Below are positions 24,412 through 33,119 of a DNA stretch of 64,000 bases, in pieces. The notes beneath the pieces are model-generated. The model worked only from the letters and a program-made list of their open reading frames with translations, was not told where the DNA came from and made no database searches. Source of the DNA: Candidatus Poribacteria bacterium. Lineage in GTDB: Bacteria; Poribacteria; WGA-4E; WGA-3G. The translations under genes were made by a program, and so were the position numbers. Location: assembly GCA_028820845.1 (NCBI GenBank), contig JAPPII010000033.1, positions 45,752 through 109,751 on the forward strand, read 5' to 3'. How positions within the stretch are numbered: the stretch's first letter is position 1; every line of letters begins with the position of its first letter.

Positions 24412-26658
24412 CTAATCAATCGAAATTTGTTCAGCTGAATGAACAAATAGGACATCGTTGGCTGCCGCAAACGACTGTAAGGTCTCGGCGAATTTGTCAA
24501 CCTCCAAATCTTGCTCCGATAAACCTACCATAACAAGGTCAGCCTGAGAAGATCTGCGATCCACTTCTGCTTCTAAAGCCGTTTTGCTGTCGTAGGAGAC
24601 GGAGGTCACCCTTTGCCTTGAGATAGGCAGCCGTCCTTCCGCTATAAGCGTCGAGAGTCTGTCCGCCTCACGCTCAGCGTTCTTGGTTTCTGAGCAAACG
24701 AAGAGCCGGATGCTGGCGCGCTTCCACTCTGGATGCCCTACAATGATATACGCCAATAGCAGCATCAGTGGTGCATTTTTCAAGTCATCTTCTGTTACCC
24801 AGATATGAATGGAGGCGCGATACCCGAAGCGATACTCCGTCGAACGGAGGATAAGAATGTTGAACATTAAATCCGATGCGAGATGGGTGCCTTGTCTAAC
24901 CTCATCGAGTTCATCAGGGTTTTCCTGTTGGAACTCAAGCAAGATACAATTGTTAGGCAAACCCGAAATACCAGGGGTCTGTAGTACCTGTGCGATCGCG
25001 AGCTGGAACGTCGGGCAAACGACCGCATCTACAAAAATGCCTGCGCTACTAACCTCTGTACGTTGGATTAACCGGTTGACGAGGCGGCGGGCTTCTTGTG
25101 CCCTTGAAGACGAGTAATCCGCATGGAGGAATTGAAGAAAGTGCCCAAACCCGTGTCTATGGCAAATCCAGCGGAGTAAATCGAAATGTCCAAGACGTCG
25201 GGCGCCGAATCGAGTCACAGCGACAATGGAAGGTCTCCATCCATCTTCAGATGTAATGACGCGGCTCTTCTGTAGTGTCGTTTGAATCCATCGAGTCAGT
25301 TGGAACATTGTCCCTTGAAAGATAGCTGTCAAATCCCGCTGACCTTGTCTGCTCCGTCGGAGCCCAAAGTAGGTTACGACCATAAGTCCAACCGAGATGA
25401 ACGCGTAAAGCAGGCTTATTTGAACCATCATCAACCCGCACATCACTGCACCCAACAGCGACAGGTACCAACGGGAATGGAATGTGGGGCGGTAAGACGG
25501 ATTTCCAGCGAAATACTCAAGGAAGGAAACCATACAGAGTGCACCGTACATGACCATAAAAAACATACTCAGAATCTGTGCAATAAAGTCCACGCCCCCT
25601 ATGACGACGAATACCATCGCGATCGCCGCTGATACACAGGTCGCATACACGGGCTCCTGATTTTCACCGACACCTTTTTCCATTAGCCGGTTCAACTGCG
25701 GAATCGGGAGCACATTATCGCGTCCGAGTGCCTGAAGCGTTCTTGGAGCCACTAAGATGGATCCCAGCGCAGAAGAGAGGGCCGCCGCTGCTAATCCGAT
25801 ATAGATAGCAGGCCCCCACAGAGAAATCCGGGCCATTATAAACTGATCGGCGGCAAGTTCTTCAGGGGTGGCACTCTGACATAACTTGAAAGCCACAAGA
25901 ACGTATACGATCATCCCTGTGAGGGTTGCACCAATCGATCCAAGTGGAATACTTCGCTGCGGATTTTTCAGGTCCCCAGAGAGCCCTAAGCCTGCAATCA
26001 TACCTGTGAACGCTGGAAAACAGGTTGCAAAAACCGTACTGAAATTATCACCATTTTCGATGCTTGCCGTGATATTCAACCCCTCGGGTCGTATGGATTC
26101 AGGTCCCTGCCCTAAGAAAAAGGTAGCTATGGATGCCCCGAGGATCACGCTAACACCCCATAATACTGACATCCCCATATTTGCGCCTTTCGTCAGCATC
26201 AGTACGATCAGCAAGACGGTGCCAGGCACACTCACCCAACGGGCATCAAGTTGTATTTCATACCGACCGGATACCCATTCATAGACGGGGCCAAAAGCTT
26301 CAGCAAATGCCACCATGTAGAAAGCAACTGAGATGGCTTGGGAAAGATACAATGCAAGTCCGATTGCCCCGCCAATGCTTGTACCGAAGGAGCGGCTCAC
26401 GATGTAATACGCCCCGCCGCCTGCGACACGGCGATTGGTCGCAATCTCGGATACTGCTAATACAGTTGGAATCGTTACGAGATGGCCCAGGAGCACAATC
26501 ATAAGGGTTCCCCAAAGCCCGACGTTCGCCACAGCATAACCGAACCGCAAGAAAAGAATCGCCCCCAGTATTGTCGTAACTGAGGTGAGAAACACTGGGG
26601 CGGTCCCGAATCCGAGTCCTTGTTCGGATGTGGATTGCTGCTCTGGTTCTGAAATCAT
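24412..26658 (-). CDS. SLC12-like (cation-chloride cotransporter / APC superfamily) transporter
   Basis: The N-terminal half (about residues 20-450) has about twelve transmembrane helices of the APC superfamily. The first reads VTTILGAILFLRFGYAVANVG, followed by GGGAYYIVSRSFG, which matches bacterial SLC12-like proteins. The C-terminal third (about 470-748) is soluble and includes a region similar to the regulatory domain of cation-chloride cotransporters. Members move Na+/K+/Cl- or amino acids; the ion is not evident here. The frame opens at 26715, but a GAGGTT palindrome lies in that stretch, so ATG 26658 with an AGAGAAG site is preferred (26676 also possible). It lies upstream of the N-formylglutamate gene on the same strand, whose longer frame would overlap it. 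Confidence 0.85.
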   Translation of the reverse strand: MISEPEQQSTSEQGLGFGTAPVFLTSVTTILGAILFLRFGYAVANVGLWGTLMIVLLGHLVTIPTVLAVSEIATNRRVAGGGAYYIVSRSFGTSIGGAIGLALYLSQAISVAFYMVAFAEAFGPVYEWVSGRYEIQLDARWVSVPGTVLLIVLMLTKGANMGMSVLWGVSVILGASIATFFLGQGPESIRPEGLNITASIENGDNFSTVFATCFPAFTGMIAGLGLSGDLKNPQRSIPLGSIGATLTGMIVYVLVAFKLCQSATPEELAADQFIMARISLWGPAIYIGLAAAALSSALGSILVAPRTLQALGRDNVLPIPQLNRLMEKGVGENQEPVYATCVSAAIAMVFVVIGGVDFIAQILSMFFMVMYGALCMVSFLEYFAGNPSYRPTFHSRWYLSLLGAVMCGLMMVQISLLYAFISVGLMVVTYFGLRRSRQGQRDLTAIFQGTMFQLTRWIQTTLQKSRVITSEDGWRPSIVAVTRFGARRLGHFDLLRWICHRHGFGHFLQFLHADYSSSRAQEARRLVNRLIQRTEVSSAGIFVDAVVCPTFQLAIAQVLQTPGISGLPNNCILLEFQQENPDELDEVRQGTHLASDLMFNILILRSTEYRFGYRASIHIWVTEDDLKNAPLMLLLAYIIVGHPEWKRASIRLFVCSETKNAEREADRLSTLIAEGRLPISRQRVTSVSYDSKTALEAEVDRRSSQADLVMVGLSEQDLEVDKFAETLQSFAAANDVLFVHSAEQISID

Positions 26659-26680
26659 GTTCAACTTCTCTTTCATTTGA

Positions 26681-26698
26681 CGAGGTTTCCTAACCTCG
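26681..26698. repeat. GGTT/AACC-type palindrome upstream of the SLC12-like gene
   Basis: CGAGGTT-tcct-AACCTCG resembles the palindromes at 11941-11961 and 14398-14411. It sits just before the likely start of the transporter gene. Confidence 0.6.
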
Positions 26699-26757
26699 CC
26701 AGTGCTAATGTTCAATTAATTCTAAACTTTACTATAAATACTTAAACTTCATACAAG

Positions 26758-27027
26758 CTATGCGTCCTCAGTCGTTTCATCTTCGTCGGCAGAGCCATTC
26801 TTCTGTTCGGTCCTAAGGTTTTGTATACCTTCCTTAAGCGTCCCGACAGCCTGTTGGGTAAACTCTACCGTCTGATTTCTCGCATCAAGGGCGGTGCTCC
26901 AAATTTGCTCTCGAGTTTTCTCACCTGAAGTCGGGGCATAGAGAAGACCAATCACCGCACCAGCCATGAAGCCTGTGAAAAAGGCAAGTAGGGTTGGTAA
27001 TCCGTTGTTCTGTTCGTTATTGCTCAT
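26758..27027 (-). CDS. YtxH-domain small membrane protein
   Basis: The 89-residue protein has a single hydrophobic helix (about residues 12-30) with the YtxH signature FFTGFMAGAVIGLLYAPTSGEKTREQI. An amphipathic helical tail and an acidic end (DEDETTEDA) follow. YtxH proteins are small single-pass membrane proteins of unknown, often stress-related, function. It lies upstream of the SLC12-like gene on the same strand with a 99-base gap. An AAAGGA site is present but rather far from the ATG. Confidence 0.85.
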   Translation of the reverse strand: MSNNEQNNGLPTLLAFFTGFMAGAVIGLLYAPTSGEKTREQIWSTALDARNQTVEFTQQAVGTLKEGIQNLRTEQKNGSADEDETTEDA

Positions 27028-27430
27028 TTTTTTTATTTTTTCCTTTTAAATTCGCGCGCCATAAACAGAATGCTTACTCTTTAACATACAAAAATTTGGG
27101 AAAAGAAACATACGGCGCGTATTACAACTTGTTAAGCAAAAACTGTGCCAATTGTCCCACCCCTTGATCTTTTATTAATCACTTTTCTATCTTACATAAG
27201 ATAAAAGCCGGTAATAGTGAGACTTTATAACATTATATCGATGCTAAATTGAGTGAATTTCCTTTCCTGCTGGCCTGCGCAAAAACGAAAAAAATTTTGT
27301 GACAGATGCTAATTTTTTTTGTCTTGAAAAAAAATTGGTCTTGCCAAAGTCCAAGCATTTTAAAAATAAGTTGGGTTTCAGATTGGTATGTCAATCAACG
27401 CGGAGGGTAGGGCTATCTATTTTTCGGTTT
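27028..27430. other. AT-rich intergenic region, no gene seen
   Basis: This spacer is very AT-rich, with runs of A and T, and has no convincing ORF on either strand. An inverted repeat TATCTTA-ca-TAAGATA (27188-27203), flanked by CTTTT and AAAAG, could be an operator-like site. The promoter of the YtxH gene must lie here on the minus strand, but none stood out. Confidence 0.5.
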
Positions 27431-27509
27431 GACGGATAAACCTTAACAAGCCCAAAGGTTTAGCTTTGGGTCCAACCCGCGTGTTTCGTGAGTTGGTATC
27501 AAAAAACAT

Positions 27510-27538
27510 TTGCTTTTAAGTGTCTTTTGTGGTATAAT
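27510..27538 (+). promoter_or_regulatory. Promoter of tnpB
   Basis: TTGCTT (27510-27515), a 17-base spacer and a perfect TATAAT (27533-27538) lie about 100 bases before the tnpB start, inside the element. Confidence 0.5.
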
Positions 27539-27552
27539 TATACTATCATATT

Positions 27553-27593
27553 GGCAGACATTTCCAGCGTAACCGCTTGGTTACGTGTCTGCC
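27553..27593 (+). promoter_or_regulatory. Leader hairpin of the tnpB transcript
   Basis: GGCAGAC (27553-27559) pairs with GTCTGCC (27587-27593), and inside GTAACC (27569-27574) pairs with GGTTAC (27579-27584). The structure begins about 15 bases after the predicted -10 box, so it would be at the 5' end of the tnpB mRNA. Its function is unknown. Confidence 0.45.
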
Positions 27594-27635
27594 TACCCAC
27601 TGGAAAAGGGTTAAAAGTGTGATATGTGATACCCC

Positions 27636-28721
27636 ATGATAAAGACACATAAAATAACCTTACGCCCAAATCGCGATCAAATTGCGTGGTTCTATCAACA
27701 GTGCGGTTATGCGAAGTTTGCCTATAATGCTGCCTTGTCTGATTTTAAAGTAGCACTTGCATCGGATACCTTTTTATCAAAAAATAGGCTTGCGAACCAA
27801 TTTAATGAGAAAAAGAAAGCTATTCATTGGACACACGCACAAGATCAACGTGCTGCCAAATACGCAATTGATCATCTTGGCAAAGCGGTTGAGAACTGGT
27901 TAGCAAAACGTACGAAGTTTCCAAAGTTTAAAAAGCGCGGTTGTAAACATTCCTATCAAACAGACGAACAATCTGTTAAGTTTCTTGGCAAACGTATCAA
28001 GTTACCCAAAATCGGTTGGATACGCACTTTCCAAGAATTAAGGTTTGTTGGTAAAATCGTATCTGTTACCATCTCAAGGACTGCACACCGTTGGTTTGCG
28101 TCTGTATCCGTAGAAGTGGAGAACACCGAAGTCGTTGACATATCAACGCACCCCACAATCGGCATAGACGTAGGTATCCACACTTTAGCAACCCTTGATG
28201 ATGGCACGAAATACGAGAACCCGAAACCCCTAAAACGCTATGAGCGAAAGTTAGCGCGTGAGCAACGCAAGTTAAGTCGTAAAAAGTTTCTCTCTCAAAA
28301 CTGGTATAAGCAAAAGCACATTGTAGAACGCCTACATTACCGAATTGCTTGTATCCGACGCGACGCTCACCATAAGGCAACGACAGAGATCGTCTCAAAA
28401 GCAAGTCGTATCGGTATTGAGACGCTACAAGTTACCAACCTTCTCAACAACCGAAAACTTGCGAAGGCGTTATCAGACGCAGCGTTAGGTGGCTTTCTTG
28501 AGAAACTTAAGACCAAAGCGGAAACGCTTGGCATTCCGATTGTGCAGGCAGATAGGTTTTTCGCCAGTTCTAAAAACTGCAGTAACTGCGGACACAAGAA
28601 AATGGACTTAACACTTTCGGAGAGAACCTATCGTTGTAGCCACTGCGGAACGTCTATAGACCGAGATGTTAACGCAGCCATTAACTTAAAACAGGTCGCG
28701 GTGGGATACACCGAGACGTAA
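27636..28721 (+). CDS. tnpB: TnpB RNA-guided nuclease (IS605 OrfB family), apparently intact
   Basis: The 361-residue protein has the TnpB architecture. The N-terminal IKTHKITLRPNRDQ begins the wedge domain. A split RuvC nuclease follows with Asp178 (GIDVGIHTLATL), Glu262 (GIETLQVTNL) and Asp344 (DRDVNAAINL). A zinc finger with CSNCG (C315, C318) and CSHCG (C334, C337) lies between the last two RuvC parts. All catalytic residues are present, so it is probably active. TnpB uses an RNA from the element's right end to cut target DNA and is the ancestor of Cas12. No clear ribosome site precedes the ATG. Confidence 0.95.
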   Translation: MIKTHKITLRPNRDQIAWFYQQCGYAKFAYNAALSDFKVALASDTFLSKNRLANQFNEKKKAIHWTHAQDQRAAKYAIDHLGKAVENWLAKRTKFPKFKKRGCKHSYQTDEQSVKFLGKRIKLPKIGWIRTFQELRFVGKIVSVTISRTAHRWFASVSVEVENTEVVDISTHPTIGIDVGIHTLATLDDGTKYENPKPLKRYERKLAREQRKLSRKKFLSQNWYKQKHIVERLHYRIACIRRDAHHKATTEIVSKASRIGIETLQVTNLLNNRKLAKALSDAALGGFLEKLKTKAETLGIPIVQADRFFASSKNCSNCGHKKMDLTLSERTYRCSHCGTSIDRDVNAAINLKQVAVGYTET

Positions 28722-28809
28722 AACGCTTGTGGAGTCCGTGTAAGTCCTCTATTTGGAGGCTGTGGACGACGAAGCAAGAAGCACACGCCTTTAGGCGTTG
28801 TGAGTATCA
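28700..28809 (+). ncRNA. Probable omega RNA (reRNA) scaffold 3' part
   Basis: In TnpB systems the guide RNA scaffold spans the end of tnpB and the right end of the element. Here that stretch can fold a CCTC/GAGG hairpin near 28746-28759 and the ACGCC/GGCGT hairpin at 28785-28798. If the boundary is near 28809, the guide would begin with GCTAACTATCTTTCTCAGCC. The 5' limit is not known, and no expression evidence is available. Confidence 0.4.
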
Positions 28810-28811
28810 CG

Positions 28812-29924
28812 CTAACTATCTTTCTCAGCCAAGGCGCAATACTTATCCAAGGTAGGCACAGATATGTGGAGACGCTTGGCAATAGACTGTTTCGTAGAAT
28901 GTGGAATTTCGGACTCATATCTCATCAAGGCAATATAAGCGGTTATCTCGGACATCGTTCCGTCTTGGACTAATTCCGAGAGTTTATCTCTGGCGTTTCC
29001 ATCTATTGGGTGGGCGGATCCGTTGGGTTCTGCTAAATTCTCCATCTCAACGGCGGCTAAATCTCTGAGTGCCGCCGAACTTCTATGGAAGTTTTCATCT
29101 ACTTCATTTAAATTTTCTACTGCCGTCTCAACAGTTTCTTTTTTTAACTCTTCATCATCTGTTAAGATAACCGCGGTTTCTATTACATTCCTAAGCTCGC
29201 GAGCATTACCGTACCAGTCAACAGTCTGGAGATAGTTCACCGTTTCTGGCGTTATACAGGTAATTGATTTGTTATATTGTTCGTTTAATTGAGACACAAA
29301 ATTGAACGCCAGCGGCGCGATATCCGAACGACGATTGCGGAGCGGTGGAATTTGGATACGAAAGAGGTTCAAGCGATAGTAGAGATCTTCTCTAAATCTT
29401 TTTTCATTCACTGCAGTTTTAAGGTTAATGTTCGTCGCTGCTATCACACGGACATCCACTTTGATAACGTCCTCTCCACCAACCCGCGTGAATTCCTGCT
29501 TTTCCAGCACACGGAGAAGTTTCACTTGTGCTTCAAAAGGCATTTCACCCACCTCATCCAAAAACAATGTTCCCCCATCCGCCTGTTCAAAAACACCGCG
29601 ATGCTCGTTTATCGCACTCGTAAAAGCGCCCTTTTCGTGTCCGAAGAGTTCGCTATCAATGAGTTCTGTAGGAATTGCACCACAGTTCACTATTTTAAAG
29701 GGGCGGTTTCTACGCCGGCTACTCTCATGAATCGCTTGTGCAACGATTTCTTTACCCACCCCGGTTTCACCTGTGATGAGGACAGTCGCTTTTGTAGGAG
29801 CAACGCGTTTAACATATCGGAAGACTGCTTGCATCTGAGCAGATTCGGAGATGATATTCCGAGCAACGTTGTGTGGCTGCGTTGCAGTTTTCTGATTCAT
29901 TTTATCGTTACTTTCTTGATGCAT
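28812..29924 (-). CDS. Sigma-54-interacting AAA+ transcription activator without receiver domain
   Basis: The 370-residue protein is an NtrC-type AAA+ ATPase with Walker A GETGVGKE (residues 52-59), Walker B FLDE with Asp123 and Glu124, and arginine-finger and sensor motifs (NLFRIQIPPLRNR). The sigma-54 contact loop, normally GAFTGA, reads GAFTSA (99-104), a substitution at its second Gly that may weaken contact. It lacks an N-terminal receiver or sensor domain, like PspF. The C-terminal end (STKQSIAKRLHISVPTLDKY) looks like a helix-turn-helix. It closes a same-strand pair with the degenerate oxidoreductase gene 61 bases upstream. The TnpB element sits immediately after its stop codon. Targets are unknown. 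Confidence 0.9.
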   Translation of the reverse strand: MHQESNDKMNQKTATQPHNVARNIISESAQMQAVFRYVKRVAPTKATVLITGETGVGKEIVAQAIHESSRRRNRPFKIVNCGAIPTELIDSELFGHEKGAFTSAINEHRGVFEQADGGTLFLDEVGEMPFEAQVKLLRVLEKQEFTRVGGEDVIKVDVRVIAATNINLKTAVNEKRFREDLYYRLNLFRIQIPPLRNRRSDIAPLAFNFVSQLNEQYNKSITCITPETVNYLQTVDWYGNARELRNVIETAVILTDDEELKKETVETAVENLNEVDENFHRSSAALRDLAAVEMENLAEPNGSAHPIDGNARDKLSELVQDGTMSEITAYIALMRYESEIPHSTKQSIAKRLHISVPTLDKYCALAEKDS

Positions 29925-29985
29925 AACGCTTCAATAAGCATTAAGGGTTGCAGAAATCACTTCTTTGATAGGATGGGAGGCGAAG

Positions 29986-31131
29986 TTACAAAGTTTCGCG
30001 ATACGCTATGAGCGCCTGTGAAAAATTGCCTCTTTTACCTAAAAGGAGTGCCTTCTCAAGTTGGTGCTTCTTGTCTGGTGAGTTAACATCGCGTTTGGAT
30101 TCCAGACGTTGAATCTCCTCATCTAAATCCGCATACATCTCACGCATTTTCAAACTTGGTTGCCCTTTTTCAATACAGGCTTGGAACATCTCTCGAAGCC
30201 ATAATGTTGGCAAAAGGCTCCGGAGCGTGCCTGCATAAGGTTCACGATTCCCTTGGATAGCTGAGCAAAACTCCTGAAGTTGACCAGACGCTCCGTGTAC
30301 ATTCGCCGAGATCTCCTCATCCCCGCCACCTATCCTGAAAGTATTCTCACTTGAGAAACGCCTCCATGTCTGCAGATCGCTCCATATATAAGAGGCTTCT
30401 CCAGTAATCTCGATTTTGTGGTACGCATCATTTCCCCATTGGCGGTTGGAGGTTTGACAAAATGTACAAAGGGCCCCATGCGGGAATCTCACGGCGCAGG
30501 TCACATTGGGTGCCCCATTTCCCGCAGCCATTCCTATGATCTCCTCAGGTAGTATCTCATGTTCCGCAAAAAGCCGTCGGACAATCGCAAAGGCAATTTG
30601 GAAATGTGAGTCCCCAAATTTCAATAAGTCGTTTAGATACGGGACGCGTCCGGTACCCAGTAAAAATCGCATGTCTTGTATTTCGCCAAACGTTGGTTCA
30701 CTGATTATACGTAAAATTTCCTGAACGCATCTGCCAAATATGAACCGCGTACCTGTCATAACGAGTCTCTTGTATTTTTCAGCTACCGCAGCAACACGGA
30801 TACCGTCTTCCAAAGAATTCAGAGGGGATGGGGACAAGACATGGATACCCGCAGCAAGTGCTGATTCAATGAGTTGAAGGCGCGGCACCCTTGCTGTTTC
30901 CTCTGAGACGATGATCACACCGTCCAGTTTCGGAGCTGTGGTGTTAAACATCTCTTCAGGCGCCGTGAAGAAATCACATTCAAAAAATGACGCAAATGCC
31001 TCAACACGGGCACGGTTCTCAGGGGCAACACTGGAATCGGCAACGCAGCTCACACGCAATTGAATAGGGTATAAACCTTGAAAAATCCATGGTTGTATCT
31101 GTTCGCCAGAGTAAACAACACCAATTCTCAT
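29986..31131 (-). CDS. Gfo/Idh/MocA-like protein with degenerate catalytic motifs
   Basis: The 381-residue protein follows the Gfo/Idh/MocA plan: an N-terminal Rossmann-like domain, then a C-terminal alpha/beta domain (EIQDMRFLLG onward). The usual nucleotide motif GxGxxG is replaced by GVVYSGEQ, and the conserved EKP with catalytic Lys is replaced by SPSPL near residue 98. It is probably not an active dehydrogenase and may bind a ligand or partner. About 60 residues extend past the usual end and look helical and TPR-like (EKALLLGKRGNFSQALIAYRE). The ATG at 31131 overlaps the upstream gene's stop by four bases, so the two are coupled. An earlier start is rejected for that reason. Confidence 0.75.
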   Translation of the reverse strand: MRIGVVYSGEQIQPWIFQGLYPIQLRVSCVADSSVAPENRARVEAFASFFECDFFTAPEEMFNTTAPKLDGVIIVSEETARVPRLQLIESALAAGIHVLSPSPLNSLEDGIRVAAVAEKYKRLVMTGTRFIFGRCVQEILRIISEPTFGEIQDMRFLLGTGRVPYLNDLLKFGDSHFQIAFAIVRRLFAEHEILPEEIIGMAAGNGAPNVTCAVRFPHGALCTFCQTSNRQWGNDAYHKIEITGEASYIWSDLQTWRRFSSENTFRIGGGDEEISANVHGASGQLQEFCSAIQGNREPYAGTLRSLLPTLWLREMFQACIEKGQPSLKMREMYADLDEEIQRLESKRDVNSPDKKHQLEKALLLGKRGNFSQALIAYRETL

Positions 31132-31835
31132 AGCCCGCCCCCGTAAGCGTAGTGTTCCGTCAGCTCCGCGACTTCTGCCAGATGTGCATTTGCTGCTGCT
31201 GTCTCTGTTTGAACCCAACGGTTGATGGCATCATTTATTTCACTGATCGTTGCCTGGTACAACAGTTCAATTTCCGATTCCGCCTTGGAGAGCCGATTCG
31301 CTATCTCCTGGATAGGTGTTTTTATAACAGCAAGACACCCCACCTGAAGTTCAAGCAAACCGCTAAGGCGCAAGGTAAGTGCCAGCATTCCCCACCATTT
31401 ACAGTTTATTTTGTCAATTAACTGCATGCCGCCAATCACAGGACGCGAGAGTGGGTTGTTTGCTTCAGGGAGACACAGAACATCAAGCGTGACAGCTATC
31501 GTCAAGTTTTGAAGCCCTTCCCAACGTGCGTTCCCCTCCCAAACATCGGCTACAGAGAAATTATAAGTCTGTGTGATAGCCCGACAAAATACCTCATGTC
31601 TCACCAAACTCGCAGCACGCCTATCAACTAAGAGATCCAGGGCGATCGCATAAACGTTCTGTCCATACGGAACAGCGTCATTAATACGGGCAGTATTTAT
31701 AACTGCCAAATTAGGACCCGACCTTGGATCCCGTAATTTAGCTGAATAAGTTGCTGAATCGTAGTATTTTAAAAATTCTTCTTTTGTAATGCTCACCACA
31801 TCCCTTGAAAAAGATTTAGGGCACTGATAACACAT
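31128..31835 (-). CDS. Protein of unknown function coupled to the degenerate oxidoreductase
   Basis: About 235 residues with no family recognised. It has no signal peptide; the N-terminus contains CxxC (CYQCP) followed by SITKEEFLKYYDSA, and the second half includes a helix-rich stretch (residues about 175-225) that may be coiled coil. ATG at 31835 is used; a GTG start near 31793 after AAGGGAT is possible. Its stop overlaps the start of the degenerate oxidoreductase gene by four bases, so the two probably function together. Nothing in the sequence shows a catalytic role. Confidence 0.6.
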   Translation of the reverse strand: MCYQCPKSFSRDVVSITKEEFLKYYDSATYSAKLRDPRSGPNLAVINTARINDAVPYGQNVYAIALDLLVDRRAASLVRHEVFCRAITQTYNFSVADVWEGNARWEGLQNLTIAVTLDVLCLPEANNPLSRPVIGGMQLIDKINCKWWGMLALTLRLSGLLELQVGCLAVIKTPIQEIANRLSKAESEIELLYQATISEINDAINRWVQTETAAANAHLAEVAELTEHYAYGGGL

Positions 31836-31946
31836 CAGCAATGAAACGAGAAGGTTTCTTGACCCAAGAAGGTTGTATCCACTGCCCCCCGATAATATCC
31901 ATTATACCACATTTTAGGCAAACAGACAACGCATAACCGCCTACCT

Positions 31947-33113
31947 CTATTCATCTTCTTGGGGATCAAAATGGACATCGAGTTGTGGGAATGCGATGGT
32001 AATGTCGTTTTCTTTAAATTTATGCCAGATTAAGAAATGGAGATCACTGGCAATATCGAAACGCTGAAAGGAATCTGGAATCCACGCCAACAACTCAAAA
32101 TCTAAGGATGAATTTCCAAAAGCCGTAAAGCGAACGAAAGGAGGCGTAACGTTGCTCATGTTCGGAATAGATTCTTTGATCAAGCCGAGATGTTCATCTG
32201 CAGCATCGAGTAGTACTTTCTTGACAAGATCCACGTCTGAACTGTATGACACCCCTACCATAATCTTGAGCCGAAACAGATTGTTGGCATGTGTCAAGTT
32301 ATGAACGGATTCTGTAATCAATTGAGAATTCGGGACAATAATCTCCTTTTCATCAAGTGAAATGATGACTGTTGATCGAAGGTTAATGCTACTCACTCTA
32401 CCAAATACGTTAACGTCCATAATCTCCACGAGATCCCCGATTTTGATGGGACGTTCAAAAATTAAGATAAACCCGGAAATCAGGTTGGAGGCGATATTTT
32501 GTAAACCGAAACCGATACCGATACTCAATCCACCAAAAATCAACGCCAGACTCGTGAAACTCACACCAATCGCACTCAGACTGATGAGAATGCCCAGGAT
32601 GATAAGTGTAAAGTGGAGGAACCGAAGCAAAATAAACTGCGTATGCTGCGCGATTTGGAAGGCGCGTAACACTTGCTCCCGCAGCACCCATTGGACGTAC
32701 TTCGACAGAATGAACATCCCTAAGACAATCAGGAATGCATAGAAAAGACGCGCTAATGTTAAGTTGTTTTCACCTGTACCCTCTGTCTCGGATGGCTGAA
32801 ATAGTTTGGTCAGCGGATAATGAAAAAATATATTAAGAATTTCCGGCTCAATTCCAGCCAACTGTAATCCCAAAATAGTGCCGGCAATCATAACAACGAG
32901 GAATAGGAACGCAAGTAATCTGCCCTCAAGATCCTCTGAGATATCCAGTCGAGAAAACAGACGACGGAACCATCTTCGTAAAAGTCCAGCAAGCACGAGC
33001 GAAACCCCCAAAGTAACCACCAGTAAGACAATCTGACCGACTTTTATCGGATCGTCCAGTGGGATTATAGGGATTTCAAGTAAATTTTCTAACCGTTGAA
33101 TCCATTCATCCAT
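31947..33113 (-). CDS. Mechanosensitive channel MscS-family protein 1
   Basis: The 388-residue protein has about four transmembrane helices; the pore helix is GGLSIGIGFGLQNIASNLISGFILIFERP (about residues 195-223), matching the MscS TM3 region, then KIGDLVEI and a cytoplasmic beta and alpha/beta domain with IVPNSQLI. MscS channels open under membrane tension and release solutes on hypo-osmotic shock. It is the last of three tandem MscS genes, six bases after the second. Its pore helix is the most canonical of the three (GIGFGLQNIASN). Confidence 0.93.
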   Translation of the reverse strand: MDEWIQRLENLLEIPIIPLDDPIKVGQIVLLVVTLGVSLVLAGLLRRWFRRLFSRLDISEDLEGRLLAFLFLVVMIAGTILGLQLAGIEPEILNIFFHYPLTKLFQPSETEGTGENNLTLARLFYAFLIVLGMFILSKYVQWVLREQVLRAFQIAQHTQFILLRFLHFTLIILGILISLSAIGVSFTSLALIFGGLSIGIGFGLQNIASNLISGFILIFERPIKIGDLVEIMDVNVFGRVSSINLRSTVIISLDEKEIIVPNSQLITESVHNLTHANNLFRLKIMVGVSYSSDVDLVKKVLLDAADEHLGLIKESIPNMSNVTPPFVRFTAFGNSSLDFELLAWIPDSFQRFDIASDLHFLIWHKFKENDITIAFPQLDVHFDPQEDE

Positions 33114-33119
33114 CTTATA

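Larger units (their letters stand above)
27451..28809 (+). mobile_element. Solitary-tnpB IS200/IS605-type element
   Basis: The left end is marked by the hairpin CCCAAAG-gtttag-CTTTGGG (27451-27470), typical of IS200/IS605 ends. The right end has the hairpin ACGCC-ttta-GGCGT (28785-28798), followed by GTGAGTATCAC. Between them lies one intact tnpB gene and no tnpA, so movement would need a transposase supplied elsewhere. The exact left boundary may be up to 30 bases further out. The right boundary is estimated at about 28809, just before the stop codon of the convergent sigma-54 activator gene. Confidence 0.75.

Noticed and set aside
24357..24500. Longer N-terminus for the N-formylglutamate amidohydrolase
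   Set aside because: It overlaps the SLC12-like gene, and the added residues do not resemble the family.
28812..28814. Sigma-54 activator truncated by the TnpB element
   Set aside because: The protein keeps its C-terminal helix-turn-helix and normal stop, so the element seems to have inserted just after the gene.
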